Positions 38,946 through 49,017 of a stretch of DNA of 64,000 nt are shown here, in pieces. This DNA comes from Enterobacter cloacae (GTDB taxonomy: Bacteria > Pseudomonadota > Gammaproteobacteria > Enterobacterales > Enterobacteriaceae). The notes under the pieces are model-generated. The model ran no database searches. It worked only from the letters and a program-made list of their open reading frames with translations, and was not told the DNA's origin. The first letter of the stretch is position 1. Each line of letters starts with the position of its first letter. The position numbers and the translations under genes are program-made. Where the stretch lies: the NCBI RefSeq assembly GCF_013375935.1, contig NZ_CP056117.1, forward strand, positions 3,224,001 to 3,288,000. Reading direction: 5' to 3'.

Positions 38946-40238
38946 ATGAAAATGCCCAAAATTGTGCTGTTATCAGCACTGGTTTCGTGCGCCCTGTTAT
39001 CGGGCTGTAAGGACGACAAATCATCTCAGGTCACCATCGAGTTCATGCACTCGTCGGTAGAACAGGAGCGTCAGGCGGTCATCACGAAGCTGATCGAAAA
39101 ATTCGAGAAAGAGAACCCTTCTATTACGGTGAAGCAGGTACCCGTTGAGGAAGATGCCTATAACACCAAGGTCATTACGTTGGCCCGTACCGGTGCATTG
39201 CCGGAAGTGATTGAGGTCAGCCATGACTACGCCAAAGTGATGGATAAAGAGCAACTGCTGGATCGTAAAGCGATTGGCCAGGCCATCAAAGCCGTGGGTG
39301 AGGAGACCTTCTACGACGGTATCCTGCGCGTTGTTCGCACCGAAGATGGCAGCGCATGGACGGGGGTGCCTGTTAGCGCGTGGCTGTCCGGCGTCTGGTA
39401 TCACAAAGACGCCCTCGCGGCGGCGGGTATCGAGGAGCCGCACAACTGGGAACAGCTGCTGAAGGCCAGCCAGGCGCTGAATGATCCGGCCAAAAAACAT
39501 TACGGTATCGCGCTTCCTACCGCCGAAAGCGTTATGACCGAGCAGGCTTTCTCCCAGTTTGCCCTGTCAGGCGGCGGCAACGTCTTTGATGCAAACGGCA
39601 ACGTTGACATCGATACCCCTGAAATGTCGAAAGCCCTGGCGTTCTATAAGGCACTGGCGGCAACCACCATGCCAGGTTCGAACGATGTCATGGAGATCAA
39701 AGATGCCTTCATGAATGGTTCCGCGCCTATGGCCGTTTATTCCACCTATATCCTGCCTGCCGTTTACAAAGATGGCACCCCGGCCAACCTGGGATTTGTC
39801 GTCCCGACGGAAAAATCTTCCGCCGTTTACGGGATGGTCACATCGTTGACCATCACCACCGGCCAGACCGAAGAGGAAACGCAGGCAGCCGAGAAATTCG
39901 TCACCTGGATGGAGCAGGCGCAGAACGCCTCTGACTGGGTGATGATGTCACCGGGCGCGGCGCTGCCGGTGAATAAGCTGGTTGTCGGCTCGGAGAGCTG
40001 GAAGAACAACGACGTGATAAAAGCCTTTGGCCAGTTGCCTTACGAACTGATTGCGCAGTTCCCGAACGTGCAGGTGTTTGGTGCCGTGGGCGACAAAAAC
40101 TTTACCCGCATGGGCGACGTTACCGGCTCCGGCATTATCAGCTCCATGGTGCATAACGTGACGGTGGGGCAAAAAGATCTCGATGAGACCTTAAGCAACA
40201 GCCAGAAAAAACTGACTGACCTGATATCACAACGATAG
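38946..40238 (+). CDS. ycjN: Sugar ABC transporter binding lipoprotein YcjN
   Basis: A 430-residue family 1 solute-binding protein with a lipobox LLSGC (Cys about residue 21), so it is membrane-anchored in the periplasm. It supplies YcjO/YcjP/YcjV, and the substrate is probably the glucoside degraded by the cluster. The length equals E. coli. AAGGACC lies upstream. Confidence 0.95.
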   Translation: MKMPKIVLLSALVSCALLSGCKDDKSSQVTIEFMHSSVEQERQAVITKLIEKFEKENPSITVKQVPVEEDAYNTKVITLARTGALPEVIEVSHDYAKVMDKEQLLDRKAIGQAIKAVGEETFYDGILRVVRTEDGSAWTGVPVSAWLSGVWYHKDALAAAGIEEPHNWEQLLKASQALNDPAKKHYGIALPTAESVMTEQAFSQFALSGGGNVFDANGNVDIDTPEMSKALAFYKALAATTMPGSNDVMEIKDAFMNGSAPMAVYSTYILPAVYKDGTPANLGFVVPTEKSSAVYGMVTSLTITTGQTEEETQAAEKFVTWMEQAQNASDWVMMSPGAALPVNKLVVGSESWKNNDVIKAFGQLPYELIAQFPNVQVFGAVGDKNFTRMGDVTGSGIISSMVHNVTVGQKDLDETLSNSQKKLTDLISQR

Positions 40239-40259
40239 GAGCGCTTTGCGAAGGGAATT

Positions 40260-41141
40260 ATGAAGACGTTGTTTTCTGGTCGTTCAGATATGCCTTTCGC
40301 CATGCTGCTGTTGGCCCCCAGCCTGATTCTGCTGGGGGGCCTGGTGGCCTGGCCAATGATTTCCAACATTGAAATCAGTTTTTTACGTTTGCCGTTGAAC
40401 CCGCGTATTGATGCGGCGTTCGTCGGCCTGGATAACTATATCCGCATTCTCGGCGACGCTGCCTTCTGGCACTCCCTGTGGATGACGTTCTGGTACACGG
40501 CGCTGGTGGTAATCGGCAGCACCGGGCTGGGGCTGGCCGTGGCGATCTTCTTTAACCGGGAATTCCGTATGCGGAAAACGGCGCGTTCGCTGGTGATTTT
40601 ATCCTACGTGACGCCGTCTATATCACTCGTATTTGCCTGGAAATACATGTTCAACAACGGCTACGGGATAGTGAACTATCTGGGCGTTGACCTGCTGCAT
40701 CTTTATGAGCAGGCGCCGCTGTGGTTTGACAACCCGGGCAGCAGCTTTGTGCTGGTCGTGCTGTTCGCCATCTGGCGCTACTTCCCGTATGCCTTTATCT
40801 CATTCCTGGCGATTCTGCAGACGATTGATAAATCGTTGTACGAAGCGGCAGAGATGGACGGAGCCAACGCCTGGCAGCGTTTTCGTATCGTTACGCTGCC
40901 CGCCATCATGCCGGTGCTGGCAACGGTGGTCACGCTGAGAACCATCTGGATGTTTTACATGTTTGCGGATGTTTATCTGCTGACGACCAAGGTCGATATT
41001 CTGGGCGTGTATCTCTACAAAACAGCATTTGCCTTCAATGACCTGGGTAAAGCAGCCGCCATTTCCGTTGTGCTGTTTGTGATCATCTTCGCTGTCATTC
41101 TGCTGACCAGAAAAAGGGTAAACCTCAATGGCAACAAATAA
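40260..41141 (+). CDS. ycjO: Sugar ABC transporter permease YcjO
   Basis: A 293-residue MalF-type permease with six transmembrane helices and the EAA loop EAAEMDGANAWQRFRIVTLPAIMP (about residues 195-218), which contacts the ATPase. It overlaps ycjP by 14 bases. Confidence 0.95.
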   Translation: MKTLFSGRSDMPFAMLLLAPSLILLGGLVAWPMISNIEISFLRLPLNPRIDAAFVGLDNYIRILGDAAFWHSLWMTFWYTALVVIGSTGLGLAVAIFFNREFRMRKTARSLVILSYVTPSISLVFAWKYMFNNGYGIVNYLGVDLLHLYEQAPLWFDNPGSSFVLVVLFAIWRYFPYAFISFLAILQTIDKSLYEAAEMDGANAWQRFRIVTLPAIMPVLATVVTLRTIWMFYMFADVYLLTTKVDILGVYLYKTAFAFNDLGKAAAISVVLFVIIFAVILLTRKRVNLNGNK

Positions 41142-41970
41142 ACGCGTTCTGGGCCGTATCGGATTTTATCTGGGGCTGGCGGTATTTCTGATTATTACGC
41201 TGTTTCCGTTTTTCGTCATGCTGATGACATCGTTCAAGAGCGCGAAAGAGGCGATATCGCTGCATCCGACCATTCTGCCGCAGGAGTGGACGCTACAGCA
41301 TTACGTCGACATTTTTAACCCACTTATATTCCCGTTTGTGGATTACTTCCGTAACAGCATGGTGGTGTCGCTGACCTCATCGGTCATTGCGGTGTTTCTC
41401 GGCACGCTTGGCGCTTATGCGTTGTCCAAACTGCGCTTTAAAGGGCGCACGACGATCAATGCCAGCTTTTACACCGTTTATATGTTCTCCGGGATCCTGC
41501 TGGTGGTGCCGCTGTTCAAAATCATCACCGCGCTCGGCATTTATGATACCGAGCTGGCGCTAATCATCACCATGGTGACCCAGACGCTGCCGACGGCGGT
41601 ATTTATGCTGCGCAGCTATTTCGACACCATCCCGGACGAAATTGAAGAAGCCGCGATGATGGATGGCCTGAACCGCCTGCAAATCATCTTCCGCATCACC
41701 GTGCCGCTGGCGATCTCCGGTCTCGTGTCGGTCTTTGTCTACTGCTTTATGGTGGCGTGGAATGACTATCTGTTCGCCTCTATTTTCCTGTCCAGCGCCA
41801 GCAACTTCACGCTGCCGGTAGGGCTGAACACGCTCTTCAGTACGCCAGATTACATCTGGGGTCGGATGATGGCGGCATCGCTGGTGACGGCACTTCCGGT
41901 CGTCATTATGTATGCCCTGTCTGAACGTTTCATTAAAAGTGGTTTGACCGCCGGCGGCGTGAAGGGCTGA
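41128..41970 (+). CDS. ycjP: Sugar ABC transporter permease YcjP
   Basis: A 280-residue MalG-type permease with six helices and the EAA loop EEAAMMDGLNRLQIIFRITVPLAIS (about 172-196). It forms the membrane channel with YcjO. Confidence 0.95.
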   Translation: MATNKRVLGRIGFYLGLAVFLIITLFPFFVMLMTSFKSAKEAISLHPTILPQEWTLQHYVDIFNPLIFPFVDYFRNSMVVSLTSSVIAVFLGTLGAYALSKLRFKGRTTINASFYTVYMFSGILLVVPLFKIITALGIYDTELALIITMVTQTLPTAVFMLRSYFDTIPDEIEEAAMMDGLNRLQIIFRITVPLAISGLVSVFVYCFMVAWNDYLFASIFLSSASNFTLPVGLNTLFSTPDYIWGRMMAASLVTALPVVIMYALSERFIKSGLTAGGVKG

Positions 41971-41998
41971 GGCGGCCGATTTTAACAAGGAGTCAGTC

Positions 41999-43051
41999 AT
42001 GAAAAAGTTAGTTGCGACAGCGCCTCGTGTAGCGGCGCTGGTGGAATACGAAGATCGTCCCGTTGCAGCGCATGAAGTAAAAATTCGTGCCCGTTTTGGC
42101 GCGCCGAAACACGGTACCGAAGTGGTGGATTTCCGCGCGGCAAGCCCGTTTATCGATGAAGAGTTCAACGCCGAGTGGCAGATGTTTACGCCACGTGAAG
42201 AGGGCACGGCCCGCGGTATCGAATTTGGTAAGTTCCAGCTGGGAAACATGATCGTCGGCGACATTATCGAATGTGGTGCTGAGGTCACGGAATACCAGAT
42301 CGGCGACAGCGTCTGCTGCTACGGTCCGCTGCAGGAAACGGTCATCGTCAATGCGGTCAATAACTATAAGCTGCGCAAAATGCCGCAGGGCGCCTCCTGG
42401 AAAAACGCCGTTTGCTACGATCCGGCGCAGTTCGCCATGAGCGGCGTGCGTGATGCTAACGTGCGCGTAGGGGATTTTGTTGTGGTGGTCGGCCTGGGCG
42501 CGATTGGCCAGATCGCGATTCAACTGGCAAAAAAAGCCGGTGCGTCAGTGGTCATCGGCGTTGATCCTATCGAACACCGCTGTGAGATCGCTCGTCGTCA
42601 CGGTGCGGACCATTGCCTGAACCCAATCGGTACCGATGTCGGTCTGGAAATTAAGAAACTGACCGGCAAGCAGGGCGCGGACGTGATCGTTGAAACCAGC
42701 GGTTTTGCGGACGCGTTACAGTCTGCGCTGCGCGGACTCGCCTACGGCGGAACCATCTCCTACGTGGCTTTCGCCAAGCCGTTTGCGGCTGGCTTCAACC
42801 TTGGACGCGAGGCGCACTTTAATAACGCGAAAATTGTGTTTTCCCGCGCGTGCAGCGAACCCAACCCGGATTACCCACGCTGGAGCCGCAAGCGTATTGA
42901 AGAGACCTGCTGGGAACTGCTGATGAACGGCTATCTCAATTGTGAAGATCTGATCGATCCGGTCGTGACCTTCACCACCAGCCCGGAAAGCTATATGAAG
43001 TATGTCGATCGGCATCCTGAACTCAGTATCAAAATGGGCGTCACTTTTTAA
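41999..43051 (+). CDS. ycjQ: Medium-chain dehydrogenase YcjQ
   Basis: A 350-residue MDR-superfamily oxidoreductase with an NAD(P)-binding motif VVGLGAIGQIAIQLAKK (about residues 163-179). The usual catalytic zinc-site cysteine of alcohol dehydrogenases is replaced (PKHGTE, not CHTD), and the zinc lobe is absent. Work on E. coli assigned it reduction of 3-keto-gulosides formed by YcjS and YcjR. Twenty-eight bases separate it from ycjP. Confidence 0.93.
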   Translation: MKKLVATAPRVAALVEYEDRPVAAHEVKIRARFGAPKHGTEVVDFRAASPFIDEEFNAEWQMFTPREEGTARGIEFGKFQLGNMIVGDIIECGAEVTEYQIGDSVCCYGPLQETVIVNAVNNYKLRKMPQGASWKNAVCYDPAQFAMSGVRDANVRVGDFVVVVGLGAIGQIAIQLAKKAGASVVIGVDPIEHRCEIARRHGADHCLNPIGTDVGLEIKKLTGKQGADVIVETSGFADALQSALRGLAYGGTISYVAFAKPFAAGFNLGREAHFNNAKIVFSRACSEPNPDYPRWSRKRIEETCWELLMNGYLNCEDLIDPVVTFTTSPESYMKYVDRHPELSIKMGVTF

Positions 43052-43068
43052 GCTAAGGAAAGCAAACC

Positions 43069-43857
43069 ATGAAAATCGCAACACAAAACCAGGCCTTTTT
43101 CCCAACCAATATCCTGGAAAAGTTCGAGTACATCAAAGCGATGGGTTTTGATGGCTACGAAATTGATGGCCGCCTGCTGGTTGAAAACCTCGATGAGGTG
43201 AAAGCGGCTATCAAAGCCACTGGCCTGCCGGTTACGACGGCATGCGGCGGATACGATGGCTGGATTGGTGATTTTATCGAAGAACGCCGTCTCAACGGGC
43301 TACAGCAGATTGAACGCATTCTGGAAGCACTGGCCGAAGTGGGCGGGAAGGGCATTATCGTGCCTGCTGCCTGGGGGATGTTTACCTTCCGCCTGCCGCC
43401 GATGACCTCTCCGCGCAGCCTCGACGGTGACCGGAAAGCCGTAAGTGCCTCCCTGCGCTGGCTGGATGAAGTAGCCGCGCGCACCGGTACCACCGTCTAC
43501 CTTGAACCGCTGAACCGCTATCAGGACCATATGATCAACACCCTGGCAGACGCGCGTCGTTATATTGAAGAAAACGACCTGAAGCACGTGCAGATCATCG
43601 GCGATTTCTATCATATGAACATTGAAGAAGACTCGCTGACCGATGCCCTGCACAACAACCGCGATCTGCTGGGTCATGTACACATTGCGGATAATCATCG
43701 CTATCAGCCGGGCAGCGGCAGCCTCGATTTTGCCAGCCTGTTCGATCGGCTGCGTGCCGATAACTATCAGGGATATGTGGTGTATGAGTGCCGCGTTCGT
43801 GCCGACGATCCGGCTCAGGCTTATCAGGATTCACTCACCTATTTGCGTGAATGCTAA
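43069..43857 (+). CDS. ycjR: Sugar-phosphate-isomerase-like epimerase YcjR
   Basis: A 262-residue xylose-isomerase-like TIM barrel (AP_endonuc_2 family). Metal-binding acidic and histidine residues are in VYLEPLNRYQDH (Glu about 146), IIGDFYHMN (Asp/His about 180), HVHIADNHR (about 205) and YECRV. In E. coli it catalyses epimerisation at C4 of 3-keto-glucosides. It precedes ycjS with a 14-base gap if ycjS starts at 43872. Confidence 0.93.
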   Translation: MKIATQNQAFFPTNILEKFEYIKAMGFDGYEIDGRLLVENLDEVKAAIKATGLPVTTACGGYDGWIGDFIEERRLNGLQQIERILEALAEVGGKGIIVPAAWGMFTFRLPPMTSPRSLDGDRKAVSASLRWLDEVAARTGTTVYLEPLNRYQDHMINTLADARRYIEENDLKHVQIIGDFYHMNIEEDSLTDALHNNRDLLGHVHIADNHRYQPGSGSLDFASLFDRLRADNYQGYVVYECRVRADDPAQAYQDSLTYLREC

Positions 43858-43871
43858 GGATGACAAGCGTG

Positions 43872-44927
43872 ATGAGTGCTTCTACACCTTCGCCTCTGCG
43901 CGTCGCCATTATTGGTGCAGGCCAGGTCGCGGACAAAGTGCATGCCTCGTATTACGCCTCGCGCAGTGATGTTCAGATGGTGGCTGTCATGGACAGCCGC
44001 CTCGAGCAGGCACAGGCGTTCGCGGACCGTTATGCTATTCCATCGGCATGGCAGGACGCGCACGAGATGCTGCAGGTTGTAAAACCGGATGTGGTGAGCG
44101 TCTGTTCGCCTAACCGATTTCATTTCGAACATGCGATGGCGGCTCTCGAGGCTGGCTGCCATGTGATGTGTGAAAAGCCCCCGGCGATGACGCCGCAGCA
44201 GGCCGACCAGATGCGCATCGCCGCGCGCAAGGCGGGCAAAGTGCTGGCATATGATTTTCACCATCGCTTTGCCCTGGATACCCAACTGCTGCGTAATGCG
44301 GTCATTAACGGCACGCTGGGCGAAGTTTATTTCACCTCCGCGCAGGCGTTGCGTCGCTGCGGCGTACCGGGATGGGGCGTGTTTACGAATAAAGCGTTGC
44401 AGGGCGGTGGGCCACTGATCGATATCGGCATTCATATGCTGGATGCCGCAATGTACGTGCTGGGGTTCCCGAGCGTGAAGCGGGTAACCGCGCACAGCTT
44501 TCAGAGGCTTGGGAACCAGAAACACAGCGGCCAGTTCGGTGAGTGGGATCCCGCACAGTTCACCGTCGAAGATGCGCTTTTCGGGACAATTGAGTTCAGC
44601 AATGGCAGCGTTCTGCGTCTGGATACCTCCTTCGCGCTTAATATTCGCGAGCAGTCCATCATGAATATCTCATTCTGTGGTGATAAGGCAGGCGCAACGC
44701 TGTTCCCGGCACACATTTACAACGACGAAGCCGGTGTTTTGCAGACGCTAACGCAGCGTGAAGAAGCAGACGATCGGCGTCATCTGCGCAGTATGGATGC
44801 TTTTGTGCGCCACGTGATGGGCGAGCCGGTTATGATCGCCGATGCGGAACAGGGGCTGGTGATCCAGCAGTTAGTCGCAGCGTTATATAAAGCGGCGGAA
44901 ACAGGGGAAAGCGTGACGTTATGCTGA
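43872..44927 (+). CDS. ycjS: Glucoside 3-dehydrogenase YcjS (Gfo/Idh/MocA family)
   Basis: NAD-dependent oxidoreductase: Rossmann motif VAIIGAGQVADKVHASYY at the N-terminus, CEKPPAMTP with the catalytic lysine (about residue 102), and the DIGIHMLDAAMY block with the catalytic Asp/His. The start at 43872 (MSASTPSPLR) gives 351 residues; upstream ATGs at 43851 and 43860 overlap the ycjR end or its AAGGA ribosome site. In E. coli it oxidises glucosides at C3. It overlaps ycjT by 7 bases. Confidence 0.92.
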   Translation: MSASTPSPLRVAIIGAGQVADKVHASYYASRSDVQMVAVMDSRLEQAQAFADRYAIPSAWQDAHEMLQVVKPDVVSVCSPNRFHFEHAMAALEAGCHVMCEKPPAMTPQQADQMRIAARKAGKVLAYDFHHRFALDTQLLRNAVINGTLGEVYFTSAQALRRCGVPGWGVFTNKALQGGGPLIDIGIHMLDAAMYVLGFPSVKRVTAHSFQRLGNQKHSGQFGEWDPAQFTVEDALFGTIEFSNGSVLRLDTSFALNIREQSIMNISFCGDKAGATLFPAHIYNDEAGVLQTLTQREEADDRRHLRSMDAFVRHVMGEPVMIADAEQGLVIQQLVAALYKAAETGESVTLC

Positions 44928-47200
44928 TCCAGTCTGTATTAACCGACCCGGGCTTTTGCCCGCATAGCCTGAATAAGTACGCGTCCATAATGGCCTGCGG
45001 TAACGGCTATATGGGCGTTCGCGCCACGCATGAAGAAGATTACACCCAGCAGACCAGAGGCATGTATCTGGCGGGCCTGTACCATCGTGCGGGGCGCAAT
45101 GAAACGAACGAGCTGGTCAATCTGCCCGATATTACAGGCATCGATATTGAACTGGACGGCATCAATTTTACGCTGCTTTCCGGCGAAATTCTTGACTGGC
45201 ACCGTGAACTGGCCTTCGCCAGCGGGGAACTGCGCCGCAGCGTTCTCTGGTGCTCGCCGGAGGGAAAACGCTATCGCCTGGAAAGCCGTCGCTTTGTCTC
45301 GCTGGACCAGCTGCCGCTGGTCGCCATGCAGCTTTCCATCACGCCAGTTGATGCGGATTCCCGCGTTGTTCTGAAAACCGGAATCGACGCGACCCAAACC
45401 AACAGCGGGAAGCAGCATCTGGATGAGATATCCGTCAGAGTTTTTGATGAGCACTATATGCAGGGCGTGTATGAAACGCAGAATCGCGTTTCTGACGTGG
45501 TGATTTCGGCCTGCTGCCGACTGTCTAAAAAAAGCGACAGCTGCTTTACCGCCAAAAATCGACGCGTAATGGCGCACCATGCGCTGACCGTTAATAAAGG
45601 TGACACCGTAACTTTTGAAAAGCTGGTCTGGGTTACCCACCGCAGTGATAAAGCCCTTTCGCAAGACTCGTTTGCCCGCCATTCGCTGGCTGAGTTAAAA
45701 GCGTGTGCAGAAAGGGGTTACGCAGCGTTGCTCAAGCGTTCCGTCAGCGCCTGGGAAAAGGTCTGGCGCGACTGTCGCGTAGAGGTTGAGTCGTCTGAAC
45801 ATCAGGATGAGATGGCCCTGGATTACGCCGTCTGGCATCTGACGACAATGACGCCAGCCCACAGCGAGCGAAGCAGCATCGGCGCAAAAGGGCTGACGGG
45901 CGAGGGGTACAAAGGGCACGTATTCTGGGATACCGAAATTTTCCTGCTGCCTTTTCATCTGTTTACGCGCCCGCAGATTGCCCGCACCCTGCTGCGCTAT
46001 CGCTGGCTTAACCTTTCAGGCGCCCGTGAAAAAGCCCGCCGTAACGGTTGGCCGGGGGCGTTGTTCCCGTGGGAGAGCGCCGCCAGCGGACAAGAGGAGA
46101 CGCCTGAGTTTGCCGCAATCAACATCCGCACCGGGGTACGCCAGAAGGTCGCTTCCGCGCTCGCTGAACACCACATCGTGGCGGATATTGCCTGGGCCGT
46201 CGTCGCTTACTGGCAGGCGACGCACGATGATGCCTTTATGCGTAATGAAGGCCTGACGCTGCTGATGGAAACCGCTTCCTTCTGGATGGGGCGCGCGACG
46301 GAAACGAATGGTCGCCTTGAGATCCATGACGTGATCGGCCCTGACGAATATACCGAGCATGTCAACAACAACGCCTACACCAACTATCTGGCCTGGCACA
46401 ACGTAGCCTGCGCGCGCCAGTTTATGTCGATGTTTGGGCGGGAAGATGCGCGATTCACGGATAATGCCGCACGGTTCCTGGCGCGCCTGTGGCTGCCTGA
46501 TGCTAATGCAGACGGGGTTATCCCACAGGATGACACCTTTATGGCAAAACCGGCGATTGACCTGACCCGCTATAAAGCGAATGCGGGTAAACAGACCATC
46601 CTGCTCGATTACTCCCGCGCGGAAGTCAATGAAATGCAGATCCTAAAGCAGGCCGATGTTGTGATGCTTAACTACCTGCTGCCGGAGCGGTTTACGCCGG
46701 AACAATGTGCCGCCAATCTGGCCTTCTATGAGCCACGCACCATCCATGACTCGTCGCTGAGTAAAGCCATCCACGGGATTGTTCTCGCGCGCTGCGGTGA
46801 CACCGAAGGAGCCTATGCCTTCTGGCGAGACGGTATCGCTATTGATTTGGGTGACGATCCGCACAGCAGCGATGACGGTATTCATGCCGCGGCTACGGGT
46901 GCGATCTGGTCCGGTGCCATTCAGGGGTTTGCTGGCCTGCAAATCATCGAAGGGGAGTTGCACCTTGCGCCGACGCTGCCCGCTCGCTGGAGCAGGCTTG
47001 CCTTCCCGCTGCGGTGGCGGGACGCCACAGTGCATGTGACCTGTGAAGATGGCCGGTTAACCATCGAAACTACTGCACCTGTCAGGTTGACGCTGTGGGG
47101 CAAAACGCTGGATATAACGGGGCGGAAGGTCTGCGCTTATAAGGACTTTCTTGCATCCGTTAATGGGACCGCTACCACGGAGGGGCGCCATGACGCTTAA
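44921..47200 (+). CDS. ycjT: Kojibiose phosphorylase YcjT (GH65)
   Basis: A 759-residue family 65 phosphorylase: an N-terminal beta-sandwich, a linker and an (alpha/alpha)6 barrel. [14 protein letters not shown] marks the barrel start; the general acid glutamate lies in [20 protein letters not shown] (about residue 475), and KQADVVML and DSSLSKAIH follow. E. coli YcjT converts kojibiose and phosphate to beta-glucose 1-phosphate and glucose, supplying YcjU. Its last codons contain the second LacI-type operator. Confidence 0.94.
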   Translation: MLIQSVLTDPGFCPHSLNKYASIMACGNGYMGVRATHEEDYTQQTRGMYLAGLYHRAGRNETNELVNLPDITGIDIELDGINFTLLSGEILDWHRELAFASGELRRSVLWCSPEGKRYRLESRRFVSLDQLPLVAMQLSITPVDADSRVVLKTGIDATQTNSGKQHLDEISVRVFDEHYMQGVYETQNRVSDVVISACCRLSKKSDSCFTAKNRRVMAHHALTVNKGDTVTFEKLVWVTHRSDKALSQDSFARHSLAELKACAERGYAALLKRSVSAWEKVWRDCRVEVESSEHQDEMALDYAVWHLTTMTPAHSERSSIGAKGLTGEGYKGHVFWDTEIFLLPFHLFTRPQIARTLLRYRWLNLSGAREKARRNGWPGALFPWESAASGQEETPEFAAINIRTGVRQKVASALAEHHIVADIAWAVVAYWQATHDDAFMRNEGLTLLMETASFWMGRATETNGRLEIHDVIGPDEYTEHVNNNAYTNYLAWHNVACARQFMSMFGREDARFTDNAARFLARLWLPDANADGVIPQDDTFMAKPAIDLTRYKANAGKQTILLDYSRAEVNEMQILKQADVVMLNYLLPERFTPEQCAANLAFYEPRTIHDSSLSKAIHGIVLARCGDTEGAYAFWRDGIAIDLGDDPHSSDDGIHAAATGAIWSGAIQGFAGLQIIEGELHLAPTLPARWSRLAFPLRWRDATVHVTCEDGRLTIETTAPVRLTLWGKTLDITGRKVCAYKDFLASVNGTATTEGRHDA
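47164..47177. promoter_or_regulatory. LacI-type operator O2 inside the end of ycjT
   Basis: TGGGACCGCTACCA is an exact copy of the core of O1. It is 12 bases upstream of the ycjU start and 9.9 kb from O1. It may act as a roadblock or as a looping partner for O1. My recollection is that YcjW binds within ycjT in E. coli too. Confidence 0.75.
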
Positions 47201-47855
47201 CGCTGTTGTATTTGATTTGGACGGTGTGATTACCGATACCGCACATCTTCACTTTCTCGCCTGGCGTGCCGTAGCGCAGGAGATCGGCATCACCTTCGAC
47301 GAGGTGTTTAACGAACAGCTGAAGGGGATTAGCCGTATGGATTCCCTCCAGCGCATCCTGAAGCATGGGGGGAAAGCGGGGATGTTCAGCAATGAGCAGC
47401 GTGAGGCTCTTGCGGCAAAGAAAAACGCGCTCTATGTCCAGTCGCTGTCATCGCTGACGCAGGATTCGCTGCTGCCGGGCATTCGCGACGTGCTGGCGGA
47501 TATCCGTGCGGCGAAGGTCAAAATTGGGCTGGCGTCAGTATCGCTCAACGCCCCGGGGATCTTACATGCGCTGGGCATTCATCAGGCCTTCGATTTTTGC
47601 GCGGATGCCTCGCGGATCCGCCGCTCAAAGCCGGATCCGGAGATATTCCTCGCGGCCTGTGCAGGGCTGAACGTACGTCCTGAAGAGGCTATCGGTATCG
47701 AAGATGCCGCAGCAGGCGTTGAGGCAATCAACGCCGCAGGAATGCTGTCGGTCGGGATTGGGCCTGGCCTGAACCATGCGGGATTACAACTTCATTCAAC
47801 GCGGGAACTGACCTGGAAATGCCTGACGGCGTTCTGGGCATCCCGGGCGCATTGA
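47190..47855 (+). CDS. ycjU: Beta-phosphoglucomutase YcjU (HAD family)
   Basis: A HAD-superfamily mutase that converts beta-glucose 1-phosphate to glucose 6-phosphate. The start at 47190 ([17 protein letters not shown]) follows GGAGGGG and overlaps ycjT by 11 bases, giving 221 residues. The nucleophile and acid/base aspartates are in VVFDLDG (Asp9, Asp11); [17 protein letters not shown] and [12 protein letters not shown] are the other HAD motifs. It completes entry into glycolysis for YcjT products. Confidence 0.93.
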   Translation: MTLNAVVFDLDGVITDTAHLHFLAWRAVAQEIGITFDEVFNEQLKGISRMDSLQRILKHGGKAGMFSNEQREALAAKKNALYVQSLSSLTQDSLLPGIRDVLADIRAAKVKIGLASVSLNAPGILHALGIHQAFDFCADASRIRRSKPDPEIFLAACAGLNVRPEEAIGIEDAAAGVEAINAAGMLSVGIGPGLNHAGLQLHSTRELTWKCLTAFWASRAH

Positions 47856-47868
47856 TAAGGAATTAATG

Positions 47869-48951
47869 ATGGCTCAACTGTCTCTGAAACACATTCAGAA
47901 AATCTATGATAACCAGGTTCACGTGGTAAAGGATTTCAACCTCGAAATTGAAGACAAAGAATTTATAGTTTTTGTCGGTCCATCGGGCTGCGGTAAATCC
48001 ACGACGTTGCGCATGATTGCCGGACTTGAGGAGATCAGCGCGGGTGAACTGATCGTTGACGGGGTATGCATGAACGATGTGCCTGCCAAGTCCCGCGATA
48101 TCGCCATGGTTTTTCAGAACTACGCGCTTTATCCGCATATGACGGTCTACGACAACATGGCGTTTGGCCTGAAAATGCAAAAAATCGCGCCATCCGTCAT
48201 TGAAGAACGCGTCAGCTGGGCGGCACAAATCCTCGGGTTACGTGACTACCTCCAGCGTAAACCAGGCGCCTTGTCCGGCGGTCAGCGCCAGCGCGTGGCG
48301 CTGGGCAGGGCTATCGTACGCGAAGCCGGGGTATTCCTGATGGACGAACCGCTGTCTAACCTTGATGCCAAGCTTCGTGTGCAGATGCGTGCCGAAATCA
48401 GCAAGCTGCACCAGAAGCTTAACACCACCATGATTTACGTGACGCACGACCAGACGGAAGCCATGACGATGGCAACCCGTATCGTGATCTTAAAAGACGG
48501 CATCATTCAGCAGGTAGGTGCGCCGAAGCAGGTGTACAACGAGCCGGCAAATATGTTTGTGGCAGGGTTCATCGGCTCACCGGCGATGAATTTTATTCGC
48601 GGTGCAATCGACGATCGCTATTTCGTGACGGAAACGCTGCGTCTGGAGATCCCTGAAGACAAGCTGGCTGAGCTGAATGCGCAGGGCTACCAGCGTAAGG
48701 CGGTCGTCTTTGGCATCCGTCCGGAAGACATTCTCACCCCGCAGAGCAGCGGGGGAGAGATCACGGCAAAAGTCAGCGTCGCCGAACTGACCGGGGCGGA
48801 GTTTATGCTGTATGCCACAGTGGGCGGGCATGAACTGGTTGTCCGAGCAGGGGCGGCAAATGACTACATAGCGGGAGATAATATCGGCATCCAGTTCGAT
48901 ATGAATAAATGCCATTTCTTCGATGCTGATACTGAATTAGCTATTAGATAA
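47869..48951 (+). CDS. ycjV: Sugar ABC transporter ATPase YcjV, intact
   Basis: A 360-residue MalK/UgpC-type ATPase: Walker A GPSGCGKSTT (about residue 38), signature LSGGQRQRV (about 135), Walker B VFLMDEPLSNLD, and a C-terminal OB-type regulatory domain (VFGIRPEDIL). In E. coli K-12 ycjV is a pseudogene; here it is full length with all motifs, so the YcjNOP importer has its own ATPase. Two ATGs are adjacent (47866, 47869); AAGGA precedes both. It is the last gene of the operon. Confidence 0.95.
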   Translation: MAQLSLKHIQKIYDNQVHVVKDFNLEIEDKEFIVFVGPSGCGKSTTLRMIAGLEEISAGELIVDGVCMNDVPAKSRDIAMVFQNYALYPHMTVYDNMAFGLKMQKIAPSVIEERVSWAAQILGLRDYLQRKPGALSGGQRQRVALGRAIVREAGVFLMDEPLSNLDAKLRVQMRAEISKLHQKLNTTMIYVTHDQTEAMTMATRIVILKDGIIQQVGAPKQVYNEPANMFVAGFIGSPAMNFIRGAIDDRYFVTETLRLEIPEDKLAELNAQGYQRKAVVFGIRPEDILTPQSSGGEITAKVSVAELTGAEFMLYATVGGHELVVRAGAANDYIAGDNIGIQFDMNKCHFFDADTELAIR

Positions 48952-48963
48952 GAAAGGTGTTCG

Positions 48964-48990
48964 CCGGAAATGAAAGTTTCCGGTTTTTTT
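48964..48990 (+). terminator. Rho-independent terminator between ycjV and ompG
   Basis: A 7-bp stem (CCGGAAA / TTTCCGG) with a 6-base loop runs directly into seven T. ompG therefore depends partly on read-through or on its own promoter in the short AT-rich gap. Confidence 0.88.
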
Positions 48991-49017
48991 GTTAGTTAAT
49001 TATAAAGGAATATTTTA

